Of a stretch of DNA of 41,865 nucleotides, positions 16,644-24,311 are shown in pieces. The position numbers and the translations under genes are program-made. The first letter of the stretch is position 1; each line of letters begins with the position of its first letter. The stretch covers positions 1-41,865 of the forward strand of contig URZO01000028.1 of NCBI GenBank assembly GCA_900552465.1, read 5' to 3'. This DNA is from an uncultured Parabacteroides sp. (lineage in GTDB: Bacteria > Bacteroidota > Bacteroidia > Bacteroidales > Tannerellaceae). The notes beneath the pieces are model-generated. The model worked only from the letters and a program-made list of their open reading frames with translations, was not told the DNA's origin and did not search any database.

Positions 16644-17693
16644 ATGAATTACGGTATTAGCGTTCTGTTCAGGGCTATTCCCCTGCTTATGGGCCTGTTT
16701 TGTTTTGGTTACGGGCTGTTCATCACGTCGTATGGGACAGACCCAAACCGCTTTTTGGCCGGTCCGGTCGTGTTCTCGTTGGGGATGATTTGCATTGCTC
16801 TTTTCTCGACAGCCGCCACTATCATACGGCAGATTATCGGGACTTTCGGGACGGTGAGCAAATATGTGCTTCCCGGAGTAGGCTATCTGTCGGCAGCCCT
16901 GACAATTATCGGAGGAATCCGGTTGCTGCATGTTTCGACGGACACGGCTTCGTTTGTGGCAGGGCATGTTATCTGCGGCGTCGGACTTATCACCGCTTGT
17001 GTGGCTACAACCGCGACCTCATCCACCCGCTTTACGATGATAACCGTCAACGCCCGGAAGAACGACCACGAGCCACCACCCAAAGCCTTCACACGCACGC
17101 AGGGACTGACGCTGATCTCCATTGCCCTCATCATCTCGGTCGTCGCCTGGGTATGGGCGTTCATGCTGCTTGCCAAGAGCGGACTGCATCCGAAGTATTT
17201 CGTAGCGGGACACGTCATGATCGGGCTCGCCTCGATTTGTACCTGCCTGATTACATTGGTCGCCACCATCGCCCGGCAGATACGGAACATCTTCTCCGCT
17301 TCCGAACGAAGGATATGGCCGGTGCTGGTCCTGATCATGGGAAGCCTGTGTGTCATCTGGGGATTGATCCTGATATTAGGTACGGCCGACAGGGGACTCG
17401 CTTCAACCGGCTACATCATGATTGGATTGGGACTGGTCTGCTACAGCATTTCCAGCAAGGTGATCCTGTTGTCGAAGATATGGCGGCATGAGTTCAAGTT
17501 GTCCAACCGCATCCCGCTGATTCCTATCTTTACAGCGTTAGGTTGCCTCTTCCTGGCAGCATTCCTGTTCGAAATGGGGACGGTTCACGGATACTATTTC
17601 GTGCCGGCACGTGTGTTGGCGGGATTGGGAGGCATCTGTTTCACGCTCTTCTCTATTGTCAGTATTCTGGAGAGCGGGACTTCTTCCAAATAA
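16644..17693 (+). CDS. yhiM: YhiM-type inner membrane protein (DUF2776)
   Basis: 349 residues with about ten predicted membrane helices. It strongly resembles E. coli YhiM as I remember that sequence: same length, the repeated F-V-A-G-H-V motif (FVAGHVICGVGLI near residue 110, YFVAGHVMIGLAS near 190), the block NRIPLIPIFTALGCLFLA near 287, and the C-terminus LFSIVSILESG. The four similar segments suggest internal repeats. E. coli YhiM has been linked to acid survival, but the molecular activity is unknown. The gene stands alone, divergent from the propeller-HTH regulator with 140 bp between, so that regulator might control it. No obvious -7 box was found. Confidence 0.85.
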   Translation: MNYGISVLFRAIPLLMGLFCFGYGLFITSYGTDPNRFLAGPVVFSLGMICIALFSTAATIIRQIIGTFGTVSKYVLPGVGYLSAALTIIGGIRLLHVSTDTASFVAGHVICGVGLITACVATTATSSTRFTMITVNARKNDHEPPPKAFTRTQGLTLISIALIISVVAWVWAFMLLAKSGLHPKYFVAGHVMIGLASICTCLITLVATIARQIRNIFSASERRIWPVLVLIMGSLCVIWGLILILGTADRGLASTGYIMIGLGLVCYSISSKVILLSKIWRHEFKLSNRIPLIPIFTALGCLFLAAFLFEMGTVHGYYFVPARVLAGLGGICFTLFSIVSILESGTSSK

Positions 17694-17770
17694 GGTTATC
17701 GGCTGTTTAGCGTTTGATCGTTATCCTTTAGCCTTTTCTTCGGTATCTGTTAGGCCGTTGGTTACTATTC

Positions 17771-17869
17771 GTAAGTCGTCCGCTTGGTGGCGAACGATCG
17801 TCCGCCGCCCAGTGAACGATCGTCCGGCGGCAAGCGAACGATCGTTCGACGCCAAGCGGACGACTTATG
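17771..17869. repeat. Three 22-bp tandem repeats inside a long inverted repeat
   Basis: Units at 17792-17813, 17814-17835 and 17836-17857 are each exactly 22 bp, begin GAACGATCGT and contain the CGATCG (PvuI-site) palindrome. They are enclosed by near-complementary arms of about 30 bp: 17771-17800 (GTAAGTCGTCCGCTTGG...) and 17839-17869 (...CCAAGCGGACGACTTA). No gene overlaps. Too few, and too self-palindromic, for a CRISPR. The rest of 17694-17945 shows nothing recognisable. Confidence 0.75.
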
Positions 17870-17945
17870 GATTACGATGAAAGGGATAATATAATAGGGG
17901 GAATGACTTAATGGATAGGGATAAGTTTGTTTACCTAATATGATA

Positions 17946-18125
17946 CTATAATTCATTTATCAAGTCTTCTAATGTTTTTGCTCTTTTCCTGCAACACCTG
18001 CGTTCTTGCATTTCTTTCAACCCAACAGCAATTCCAGCAAGGATTTCTTCCTTACTGATATATCCGGCTCCCTCTTCGGTGGACGCGGTTGTCTTTGTCT
18101 TTATTTTGCGGTTAAGCTTTGCCAT
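17946..18125 (-). CDS. Small hypothetical protein (59 aa), second of a small-gene pair
   Basis: A 59-residue basic protein beginning MAKLNRKIKTKTT with a middle helix ISKEEILAGIAVGLKEMQER and ending KTLEDLINEL. I do not recognise it. It begins 22 bp after the stop of the 45-residue gene and is on the same strand, so the two form a short operon. One very small acidic and one small basic protein, translated together, is the layout of many toxin-antitoxin modules, but no motif here proves that. The basic N-terminus could bind nucleic acid. Confidence 0.55.
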   Translation of the reverse strand: MAKLNRKIKTKTTASTEEGAGYISKEEILAGIAVGLKEMQERRCCRKRAKTLEDLINEL

Positions 18126-18147
18126 ATAGTTTTTTAGCTGTTGAACA

Positions 18148-18285
18148 TTACCATGTTTCCATCTCCTTGTCTAACTCTTCGGATGTTATACACAATCCAG
18201 TCTCATCATCTTTTTCTGCTTGTGCCATCAAATCGTCCAATAAATCCGCAGGCATGGAGTAAGTGTCTAATTCTATCATAGTCAT
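18148..18285 (-). CDS. Small acidic hypothetical protein (45 aa), first of a small-gene pair
   Basis: 45 residues, strongly acidic: MTMIELDTYSMPADLLDD, then AEKDDETGLCITSEELDKE and METW at the end. The frame is open further upstream to 18354, but the -7 box TATCTTTG (minus strand, 18317-18324) and the GAAAGGAG just before the ATG at 18285 fix the start here. The pattern of a short beta-like start, helix and acidic tail ending in Trp resembles antitoxin-like fragments; this is inference only. It is followed 22 bp later by the 59-residue gene. Confidence 0.6.
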   Translation of the reverse strand: MTMIELDTYSMPADLLDDLMAQAEKDDETGLCITSEELDKEMETW

Positions 18286-18316
18286 ATTTATACTCCTTTC
18301 TTTTGAGTTACAGAAG

Positions 18317-18324
18317 CAAAGATA
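18317..18324 (-). promoter_or_regulatory. -7 promoter box of the small-gene pair
   Basis: CAAAGATA on the plus strand is TATCTTTG on the minus strand, an exact TAnnTTTG, 32 bp before the ATG at 18285, with GAAAGGAG (18293-18300 complement) as ribosome-binding site. Confidence 0.6.
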
Positions 18325-18383
18325 TGAAATAAATCTTTTCCTGCAACACATCAAAAGCTTATAACATCCGGCAACACATTCCT

Positions 18384-19592
18384 CTACAACTTAACCTTAT
18401 AGAACAACTCGCTCAGCGTATAAGTAACCGTGAAACCGGTTATGCCCCGCTTCAGCGCATTGCCGCTGAGGTCGACACGGTCGTAGAAGAAGGCGGTATG
18501 GAGGCGGCCGTTCATCAGCGGGAAGCCAAGACCGGCACTGACGCGCCAGGAGATGCCGGACTGTCCTCTGACATGCATATAATAAGGAGACGACAGTCCG
18601 AGGCCGATCTTATAATCCATCCTTTGCCAGATGCTCGATGAGCTGTAGCCATCCGGATAATAACAGGCGCCGGCACGCAATTCATGCGAGTCGTGGAACG
18701 TGACACGCGTGTCCGCCGAAGTCAGCGAACTGTACTGCCGGTACATATAGTCGAGCGCATACGTCATCTTTTTATACTCCACGGAAGCGCCTGCCCCGAT
18801 ATACTGCGGCAAGGTCTGGCTGACCTTCTTCATATTGGAAGAAGCCGAGGTGGAATTATCCGTTATCGTCTTGGTCTTCTCCAGGCGCATCGTTTGGGGC
18901 AGGCCGTAGACGGCACCGAGCGTCAGGTTCAGTTCGCGGCCGAGACGGCGGGAATACTGCACGCCGAAATCGGCCGTGAAAGACTGCCCAAAGAGTTTCT
19001 GGGAGATCGCCATCGTACTCTGCGTCTCCGCCTGTATCATATTCCCGAAGATATAGCCCAGATTGACACCGACCGACAGCGAGGGTAACACCAGGAAAGC
19101 ATTCGAGAGATAGACCTTCGAGAGGCCGCCGTCGCCGGAGAACACGCTCGTATAGTAAGAGCCGGGAGAACCTTCCAGCTCCTGCGTGCTCTGGAAATAA
19201 TAGCCGACCGAACTGTAAGGCGTCAGTCCCGCCGCCATATACCAGCGGGGAATGATACGGCCAGCCATCGCAAAGCGGGAGAAGTTGCCCGTAAAAGCCT
19301 GGTTATCGTCCCCCTTCGAACGGTACGCCTCCCACTTGGCAAAAGCAGAGACTTCCGCCAGCAAGCGGCACGTATCGATGGCAGTCAGGGCGGCAGGATT
19401 ATCCATATTGAGAAGCATCTTCCCCCGCATACCGGTCGAAACGCCTCCCATAGCCGTATTGGAGCCATACAGCCCGGTCGTAATCTCCCCGATCCCGAAC
19501 ATCGAATAGGGCGAGGAAGTCATCACATTCTGGGCTGCGACAGAAAGGGGAAGCAGCAGGCCGAGCAGCCATCCGTATTTAGTAACTCTCAT
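18384..19592 (-). CDS. Outer-membrane beta-barrel protein (FadL/OmpP1-like fold), Bacteroidetes type
   Basis: 402 residues with signal peptide (residues 1-20, cleavage near VAAQ). After it comes SSPYSMFGIGEITTGLYGSN, a start typical of Bacteroidetes OmpP1/FadL-like and 'PorV-like' barrels, then alternating beta strands rich in Tyr, Ser and Gly and a C-terminal strand ending FYKVKL. It probably sits in the outer membrane, but cargo or role is unknown. It overlaps the end of the DUF4270 gene by 14 bp, so the two are co-transcribed and translationally coupled; the lipoprotein and barrel may form a complex. Confidence 0.8.
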   Translation of the reverse strand: MRVTKYGWLLGLLLPLSVAAQNVMTSSPYSMFGIGEITTGLYGSNTAMGGVSTGMRGKMLLNMDNPAALTAIDTCRLLAEVSAFAKWEAYRSKGDDNQAFTGNFSRFAMAGRIIPRWYMAAGLTPYSSVGYYFQSTQELEGSPGSYYTSVFSGDGGLSKVYLSNAFLVLPSLSVGVNLGYIFGNMIQAETQSTMAISQKLFGQSFTADFGVQYSRRLGRELNLTLGAVYGLPQTMRLEKTKTITDNSTSASSNMKKVSQTLPQYIGAGASVEYKKMTYALDYMYRQYSSLTSADTRVTFHDSHELRAGACYYPDGYSSSSIWQRMDYKIGLGLSSPYYMHVRGQSGISWRVSAGLGFPLMNGRLHTAFFYDRVDLSGNALKRGITGFTVTYTLSELFYKVKL

Positions 19593-20895
19593 ATATTTTA
19601 TAAGTTAGTTGTAAGACAATGGGAGAACGTCCCGCTTGGTCGCTGAAAGTCAGGTTGCGGAATGTCTGGGTATAATCGTCCTCGCTGAAGACAAGTTGCA
19701 AGCTATGCTTATACTTCCCGAAAGCGCCTAACTCCTCTTGCATGAAGGTGCTGACGTCAAAGTAGTAATATGTGTTCTCCGAGAAGCTATCGTCCTTGAC
19801 CAGCGTCCCGCTCTGCACTTCAGTGCCTAAATAGTCGGTGACGGCATCCGTCACGACGTTGTTCTCGTCTACGATATACAGGAAAAGGCTGTCGGGAAGA
19901 GGGTTAAACTCAGACCAGGAACCCGGTTCGGGATAAATTTTCAGATAGGCCGATTCGATCGAGATGCGTTCGCCCTGTTGCAGGATCTCGTTCAGGTGGG
20001 GAAAGCCAAGCCGGCTGTACCAGCCGATTCCCCCGAACAACACGCCCCGGTTATCCAGTTCGGAGGAAGCGACTTCGAGGTTCTTAAGCGGCAGGCTTTC
20101 CATAGCCGTCCCTGTCCGGTCGTGGTCGACATGGTAGAACTGCGTCTCGGTGTTCGGGTAGATCACACACTCCGCTTCCTGCGCGATTGCATCTTCTATA
20201 CGATAGCGCAGGATCAGGGCAGAAGCCGTGTCGCCCACACTGAAGGAGACGATATTCCGGCATACGTCGAGGTCGGGAACAACGACCAGCCCTTTGAAGT
20301 AATCCCCGAAACGGTCACCCGACAGGCCGTCGTCGCGACTGTGCAACCTTGTGAGCATGTCTTCGCCCAACTCGTCCGGCAGACGGATCTCCAACCGTTC
20401 GCTGTCACCCGGCTTCGGCTTGAAGGTGCAGGTGGCGATCGGCTCCGGATCATAGGCGAAAGAGCTGTTGTTATAAAGATAGTCGTTATCGTTCAGTATG
20501 ACCTTCTCCAGGAGGCGGTGTACGGTAAGCCGCATCGGCTGCGCCGTGTCGCCGATCGAATAGCCGCCGTATGAGAGGGCCAGCACAAGGGAATCCAACC
20601 GCACGACCTCGTCCGCCTCCGTCGTATAGGAAGGAGACGAATAAGGCAGATAGGCACTGGCGGAGACTGTTCCCCAGAGCGAATGGGTGTACTGTCCCAC
20701 CAGTGCAAGCCCCTGTCCGGTCGTCTCTAACGAATCGATTATGGTGGAACTCACCGTGACGGTACAACTGTCCACCAGCACATTCCGGAAAACACTGTCC
20801 ACCAGGTTGTCCCCGTAACTATTATTCTCGTCATAACAGGAAAAGAGAGCGCTGCACAGCAGAAGCAGCCCAAAAGGAATCAGATTCTTATTCAT
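19579..20895 (-). CDS. DUF4270 family lipoprotein
   Basis: About 438 residues. The frame begins at 20922, but the lipoprotein signal MNKNLIPFGLLLLCSALFSC starts at the ATG at 20895, which I take as the start. The lipidated cysteine is followed by Y-D-E-N-N, an acidic stretch compatible with export to the outer membrane or surface. The remainder is beta-rich with the DUF4270 features VTVSSTIIDSLETTGQG and a C-terminal LQLVFSEDDYTQTFRNLTFS. Function unknown. It overlaps the barrel gene downstream (14 bp) and is divergent from the Kelch lipoprotein, so the three may be one surface module. Confidence 0.85.
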   Translation of the reverse strand: MNKNLIPFGLLLLCSALFSCYDENNSYGDNLVDSVFRNVLVDSCTVTVSSTIIDSLETTGQGLALVGQYTHSLWGTVSASAYLPYSSPSYTTEADEVVRLDSLVLALSYGGYSIGDTAQPMRLTVHRLLEKVILNDNDYLYNNSSFAYDPEPIATCTFKPKPGDSERLEIRLPDELGEDMLTRLHSRDDGLSGDRFGDYFKGLVVVPDLDVCRNIVSFSVGDTASALILRYRIEDAIAQEAECVIYPNTETQFYHVDHDRTGTAMESLPLKNLEVASSELDNRGVLFGGIGWYSRLGFPHLNEILQQGERISIESAYLKIYPEPGSWSEFNPLPDSLFLYIVDENNVVTDAVTDYLGTEVQSGTLVKDDSFSENTYYYFDVSTFMQEELGAFGKYKHSLQLVFSEDDYTQTFRNLTFSDQAGRSPIVLQLTYKIYESY

Positions 20896-21086
20896 ACATA
20901 TACGATATATTTCGGCTTGCAAAGAACTTCAATCCGGTTATGTCCTGCAAGAATAACCTGCCAACGGCCGGTTTCTCTCAATAAAAGGCTGCTGTTCGCC
21001 TGCCAATGTCTTTCAGCGGGTGAAAAAGGCATTTACCTCCCTGATCCGTCCGTTCACCGGATAAGAACGTCTGTTCGTCGATTTCA

Positions 21087-21118
21087 TTTGCGGGAGAAGG
21101 GAAAGCCTCGTTCTTTTG
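21087..21118 (+). promoter_or_regulatory. Promoter of the Kelch lipoprotein gene
   Basis: A -33 TTTG (21087-21090), 20 bp spacing and a -7-like TTCTTTTG (21111-21118, one mismatch to TAnnTTTG) form a good Bacteroidetes promoter. The start codon at 21151 follows about 25 nt after the predicted transcription start, which excludes the in-frame ATG at 20917. Confidence 0.55.
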
Positions 21119-21150
21119 CAACCGTAAACAACAAAAGAACACGTTTAAGA

Positions 21151-22161
21151 ATGACACACAAAAGATTATTTGCTCTCTTGATAGCTCTGCTTCCCGTCTT
21201 CGTCTCTTCTTGCAGCGACGACGATGACGACGATCTGATCGGTAACTGGGTACGCACCTCCGACTTCGACGGGCTTGCCCGCGGGGAAGCCTCCTGCTTC
21301 TCCATCGGCAATAAAGGATACCTGGTCTGCGGATATGACGGTAGCAAAAGCAATGCGCGACTGAGCGACCTGTGGGAATACGATATGACAACAGACGCCT
21401 GGACGCAGAAAGCCAGCTTCCCCGGCACCGCCCGCAGTAACGCAACCGCCTTCGCGATCGACGGCAAAGGCTATTTCGGTACCGGCTACGACGGCGAAAA
21501 CAAGCTGAACGACTTCTGGGAATACGATCCGGCAACCAATACCTGGACACAAAAGGCCGACTTTCCCGGCGTAGGACGATACAGCGCCGTCTCCTTCGGA
21601 GTCTCCGGTAAAGGATACATCGGCGCCGGATACGACGGCAACTACCTGAAAGACTTCTACTCCTTCGACCCTGCCAACAACACCTGGACACAGATTATCA
21701 GTATCGGGGGAAGCAAGCGTATGGGCGCTTCCAGCTTCGTGATCGACAATATCGCCTATGTATGCGGCGGCGTCAACAACGGCGAATATATCAGCGACTT
21801 CTGGAAGTTCGACCCGTCGACAGGACAATGGACACAACTTCGCGACATAGCCAACACTTCGGATGAAGACTATGACGACGATTATAGCATTGTACGCATG
21901 AACGCCAGCACCTTCGTCATCGACGGCGCAGCCTACCTGACCTGCGGGGAAAGCGGAAGTGTCCGAAGCGACACGTGGAAGTATTATCCTTCCACCGACC
22001 TGTGGGAGCAGGTGCATGCCTTCAAAGGGTCGGCGCGTACAGTGGCAGTCTCTTTCTCCAACGGGACAAGAGGCTTTATAGCAACAGGCAAAAGCGGTAC
22101 CTACCGGTTCGACGACATCTGGGAACTGCATCCTTACGATTATGATCCCGATGACGAATGA
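21151..22161 (+). CDS. Kelch-repeat lipoprotein
   Basis: 336 residues from the ATG at 21151 (lipobox LPVFVSSC). The Cys is followed by S-D-D-D-D-D-D, an acidic signal typical of surface-exposed Bacteroidetes lipoproteins. Six Kelch blades follow, each with a G-K-G-Y or similar strand and a W-x-Y-D-x-x-T-x-x-W turn (LWEYDMTTDAWTQ, FWEYDPATNTWTQ, FYSFDPANNTWTQ, FWKFDPSTGQWTQ, TWKYYPSTDLWEQ, and a last IWELHPYD). It should fold as a single propeller for protein or glycan binding. It is divergent from the DUF4270 lipoprotein; convergent with enolase and separated from it by a bidirectional terminator. Confidence 0.9.
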   Translation: MTHKRLFALLIALLPVFVSSCSDDDDDDLIGNWVRTSDFDGLARGEASCFSIGNKGYLVCGYDGSKSNARLSDLWEYDMTTDAWTQKASFPGTARSNATAFAIDGKGYFGTGYDGENKLNDFWEYDPATNTWTQKADFPGVGRYSAVSFGVSGKGYIGAGYDGNYLKDFYSFDPANNTWTQIISIGGSKRMGASSFVIDNIAYVCGGVNNGEYISDFWKFDPSTGQWTQLRDIANTSDEDYDDDYSIVRMNASTFVIDGAAYLTCGESGSVRSDTWKYYPSTDLWEQVHAFKGSARTVAVSFSNGTRGFIATGKSGTYRFDDIWELHPYDYDPDDE

Positions 22162-22218
22162 TGAACGATGAACGATTATACATTCACTCTCTGATTAGGT
22201 AAAAATTTTTTGACCATG

Positions 22219-22252
22219 AAAAAAGGCCCACCAGTGATTGGCAGGCCTTTTT
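22219..22252. terminator. Bidirectional terminator between Kelch gene and eno
   Basis: AAAAAAGGCC (22219-22228) pairs with GGCCTTTTT (22244-22252), giving a stem flanked by A- and T-runs that works in both directions for the two convergent genes. Confidence 0.85.
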
Positions 22253-22278
22253 GTTATTATATACCTTCTTTCCGTCGG

Positions 22279-23562
22279 TTACTTCTTGTAAGTCTTATAG
22301 CCATAAACAGCCAGGTCGCCCAGCTCTTCTTCGATACGGAGCAATTGGTTATATTTCGCCATACGGTCGGAACGGCTCAGAGAACCGGTCTTGATCTGTC
22401 CGCTGTTGGTAGCCACGGCGATATCGGCAATCGTTGCATCTTCCGTCTCACCGGAGCGGTGGGAAGTGACAGAGGTGTAGCCGTTGCGGTGTGCCATCTC
22501 GATAGCATCCAGTGTCTCAGTCAGCGTACCGATCTGGTTTACCTTGATCAGGATAGAGTTGGCACAGCCTTCTTCAATACCTTTCTTCAGGAACTCGACG
22601 TTCGTCACGAACAGGTCGTCGCCCACCAACTGGCATTTGCTGCCCAACGCTTCTGTCAGCATCTTCCAGCCTGCCCAGTCGTTTTCGTCCATACCGTCCT
22701 CGATAGAGTCGATCGGATATTTGGCAACCAGTTCGGAAAGGTAAGCCACCTGCTGCTGGGCCGTACGTTTAGCGCCCTTGTCGCCTTCAAACTTCGTATA
22801 GTCATATACGCCGTCGTGATAGAATTCGGAAGAGGCGCAGTCCATCGCGATCGTCACGTCCTTACCCGGTTCGTATCCGGCGGCTTTGATAGCGGCCATA
22901 ATGGAGTTCAGGGCATCTTCCGTGCCGTCCAATGCAGGAGCAAAACCTCCTTCATCCCCTACGGCAGTACTCAGGCCACGGTCGTGCAGCACCTTCTTCA
23001 AGGCATGGAACACTTCGGCTCCCATACGCAAACCTTCGCGGAAGCAGCAAGCTCCCACCGGACGGATCATAAATTCCTGGAATGCGATCGGCGCGTCGGA
23101 GTGCGAGCCGCCGTTGATAATATTCATCATCGGGACAGGCAGCACGTATGCATTCGTCCCGCCGATATAGCGGTAAAGAGGCTGGTCCAGATAGTTGGCT
23201 GCCGCTTTGGCCACCGCTAATGAGACGCCCAGCATGGCGTTGGCGCCCAGGTTGGACTTAGTCTTCGTACCGTCCAGTTCAATCAGTTTATGGTCGATCT
23301 CGCGCTGGTTCAGGGCACACATACCCTGGATAGCGGGAGCAATTATGTTGTTTACATTATCGACAGCTTTCAGAACGCCTTTGCCACCATAGCGTTTCTT
23401 GTCGCCATCGCGAAGCTCGATCGCTTCGTTTTCACCGGTAGAAGCGCCGGAGGGAACAGCCGCACGGCCAAAAGCACCGGAAGCCAAATGTACATCTACT
23501 TCAACAGTCGGGTTACCACGTGAATCAAGGATCTCTCGTCCTATTACTTTTACAATTTCCAT
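22279..23562 (-). CDS. eno: Enolase (phosphopyruvate hydratase)
   Basis: Converts 2-phosphoglycerate to phosphoenolpyruvate in glycolysis; cytoplasmic Mg2+-dependent dimer or octamer. The protein is 427 residues. The N-terminus has REILDSRGNPTVEVDVHL and the substrate loop GAFGRAAVPSGASTGENEA. SIEDGMDENDW and VGDDLFVTN carry metal ligands, and the family signature ILIKVNQIGTLTETLDAIEM with the catalytic lysine is near residue 335. SHRSGETEDATIAD follows. A -7 box (TATATTTG on the minus strand, 23593-23600) lies 31 bp upstream. Confidence 0.98.
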   Translation of the reverse strand: MEIVKVIGREILDSRGNPTVEVDVHLASGAFGRAAVPSGASTGENEAIELRDGDKKRYGGKGVLKAVDNVNNIIAPAIQGMCALNQREIDHKLIELDGTKTKSNLGANAMLGVSLAVAKAAANYLDQPLYRYIGGTNAYVLPVPMMNIINGGSHSDAPIAFQEFMIRPVGACCFREGLRMGAEVFHALKKVLHDRGLSTAVGDEGGFAPALDGTEDALNSIMAAIKAAGYEPGKDVTIAMDCASSEFYHDGVYDYTKFEGDKGAKRTAQQQVAYLSELVAKYPIDSIEDGMDENDWAGWKMLTEALGSKCQLVGDDLFVTNVEFLKKGIEEGCANSILIKVNQIGTLTETLDAIEMAHRNGYTSVTSHRSGETEDATIADIAVATNSGQIKTGSLSRSDRMAKYNQLLRIEEELGDLAVYGYKTYKK

Positions 23563-23592
23563 ACTTTTACTTTTTGAGTTTTATCTTTTGTA

Positions 23593-23600
23593 CAAATATA
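23593..23600 (-). promoter_or_regulatory. -7 promoter box of eno
   Basis: CAAATATA on the plus strand is TATATTTG on the minus strand, an exact TAnnTTTG. Transcription would start near 23586, leaving a 24-nt leader. Confidence 0.55.
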
Positions 23601-23712
23601 ACAGGAGAATACGAAGGTTTGTTGGAAAAAAGAGATCGAATTTATCTATATACCGTTCAACTTTTTGCCACTTGCATTGTTATGTTTATACGATAGGGTT
23701 TCTAAATGTACC

Positions 23713-24105
23713 ATGATGAAAAGATTGTTATCCATATTATCCATTCTTCTCCTGTTCACCGTAGGACAAGGAATCATGGCCACGACAGAAGACTCCGCCG
23801 ACAGACAAACCATCGTGACGGAAAAAGACAATGCCCATTCCCTCCAGGAGAAAGTCAAACATTTCGAATTATGTAAAAGTCCGAATGCCGCCCTATGCCT
23901 CACCAGCCGTGTACAACAAACGACCGAATACAGCGAACGTCTTTTAAAAACGACTACCCGCCTACTTGAGCTATCGTTGCAAAAAGAACAAAACACCCTC
24001 AATAAGATATCCGAAATAACATCAATCACTCACACCTTAAAATGCTCTTCCCTTCGTATACGGGCAGGCCACTGGGTCTACGTCTTACGAAAAATTATTA
24101 TTTGA
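23713..24105 (+). CDS. Small secreted hypothetical protein (130 aa)
   Basis: About 130 residues from the ATG at 23713. The N-terminus MMKRLLSILSILLLFTVGQG is a good signal peptide. The mature part is mostly helical and charged (TTRLLELSLQKEQNTLNKIS) with three cysteines and a hydrophobic C-terminal end GHWVYVLRKIII. I do not recognise it; many Bacteroidales genomes carry such small exported proteins. It is divergent from eno and is followed by a structured repeat, then the TonB operon. It seems to be its own unit. No clear -7 box was found. Confidence 0.6.
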   Translation: MMKRLLSILSILLLFTVGQGIMATTEDSADRQTIVTEKDNAHSLQEKVKHFELCKSPNAALCLTSRVQQTTEYSERLLKTTTRLLELSLQKEQNTLNKISEITSITHTLKCSSLRIRAGHWVYVLRKIII

Positions 24106-24146
24106 TAGTACATACTGTCGGTTTTTAGTAGCTGAGAGTAATCGTC

Positions 24147-24229
24147 TCCCCTCTTGGAGAGGGGATCAAAGAGTGCGTATTTTCACATGCGCAAACAATA
24201 CCGCACTCTCCGCCTTTCTCAAGAGGGGA
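24147..24229. repeat. Structured intergenic repeat before the TonB operon
   Basis: TCCCCTCT/AGAGGGGA hairpin at 24147-24165; GAGTGCG (24171-24177) pairs with CGCACTC near 24202-24208 and is extended by TATT/AATA with a one-base bulge; a further AAGAGGGGA (24221-24229) can pair alternatively with TCCCCTCTT (24147-24155). The arms match the palindrome at 37-56. REP-like; it may also attenuate transcription entering the operon. Confidence 0.6.
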
Positions 24230-24311
24230 ATGGTTGGATACAACCGCTAAACAGCTATACATGCATCAGCTTTATCACAAAATCACATTTACTGTCAAAT
24301 AATAAAAGAGT

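Noticed and set aside
17771..17869. CRISPR array
   Set aside because: The 22-bp units are directly adjacent without spacers and are self-palindromic; no cas genes are present.
17611..17880. 89-residue plus-strand frame and its minus-strand mirror (17765-17956)
   Set aside because: Both frames mostly translate the palindromic repeat array and the end of yhiM, giving mirrored peptides.
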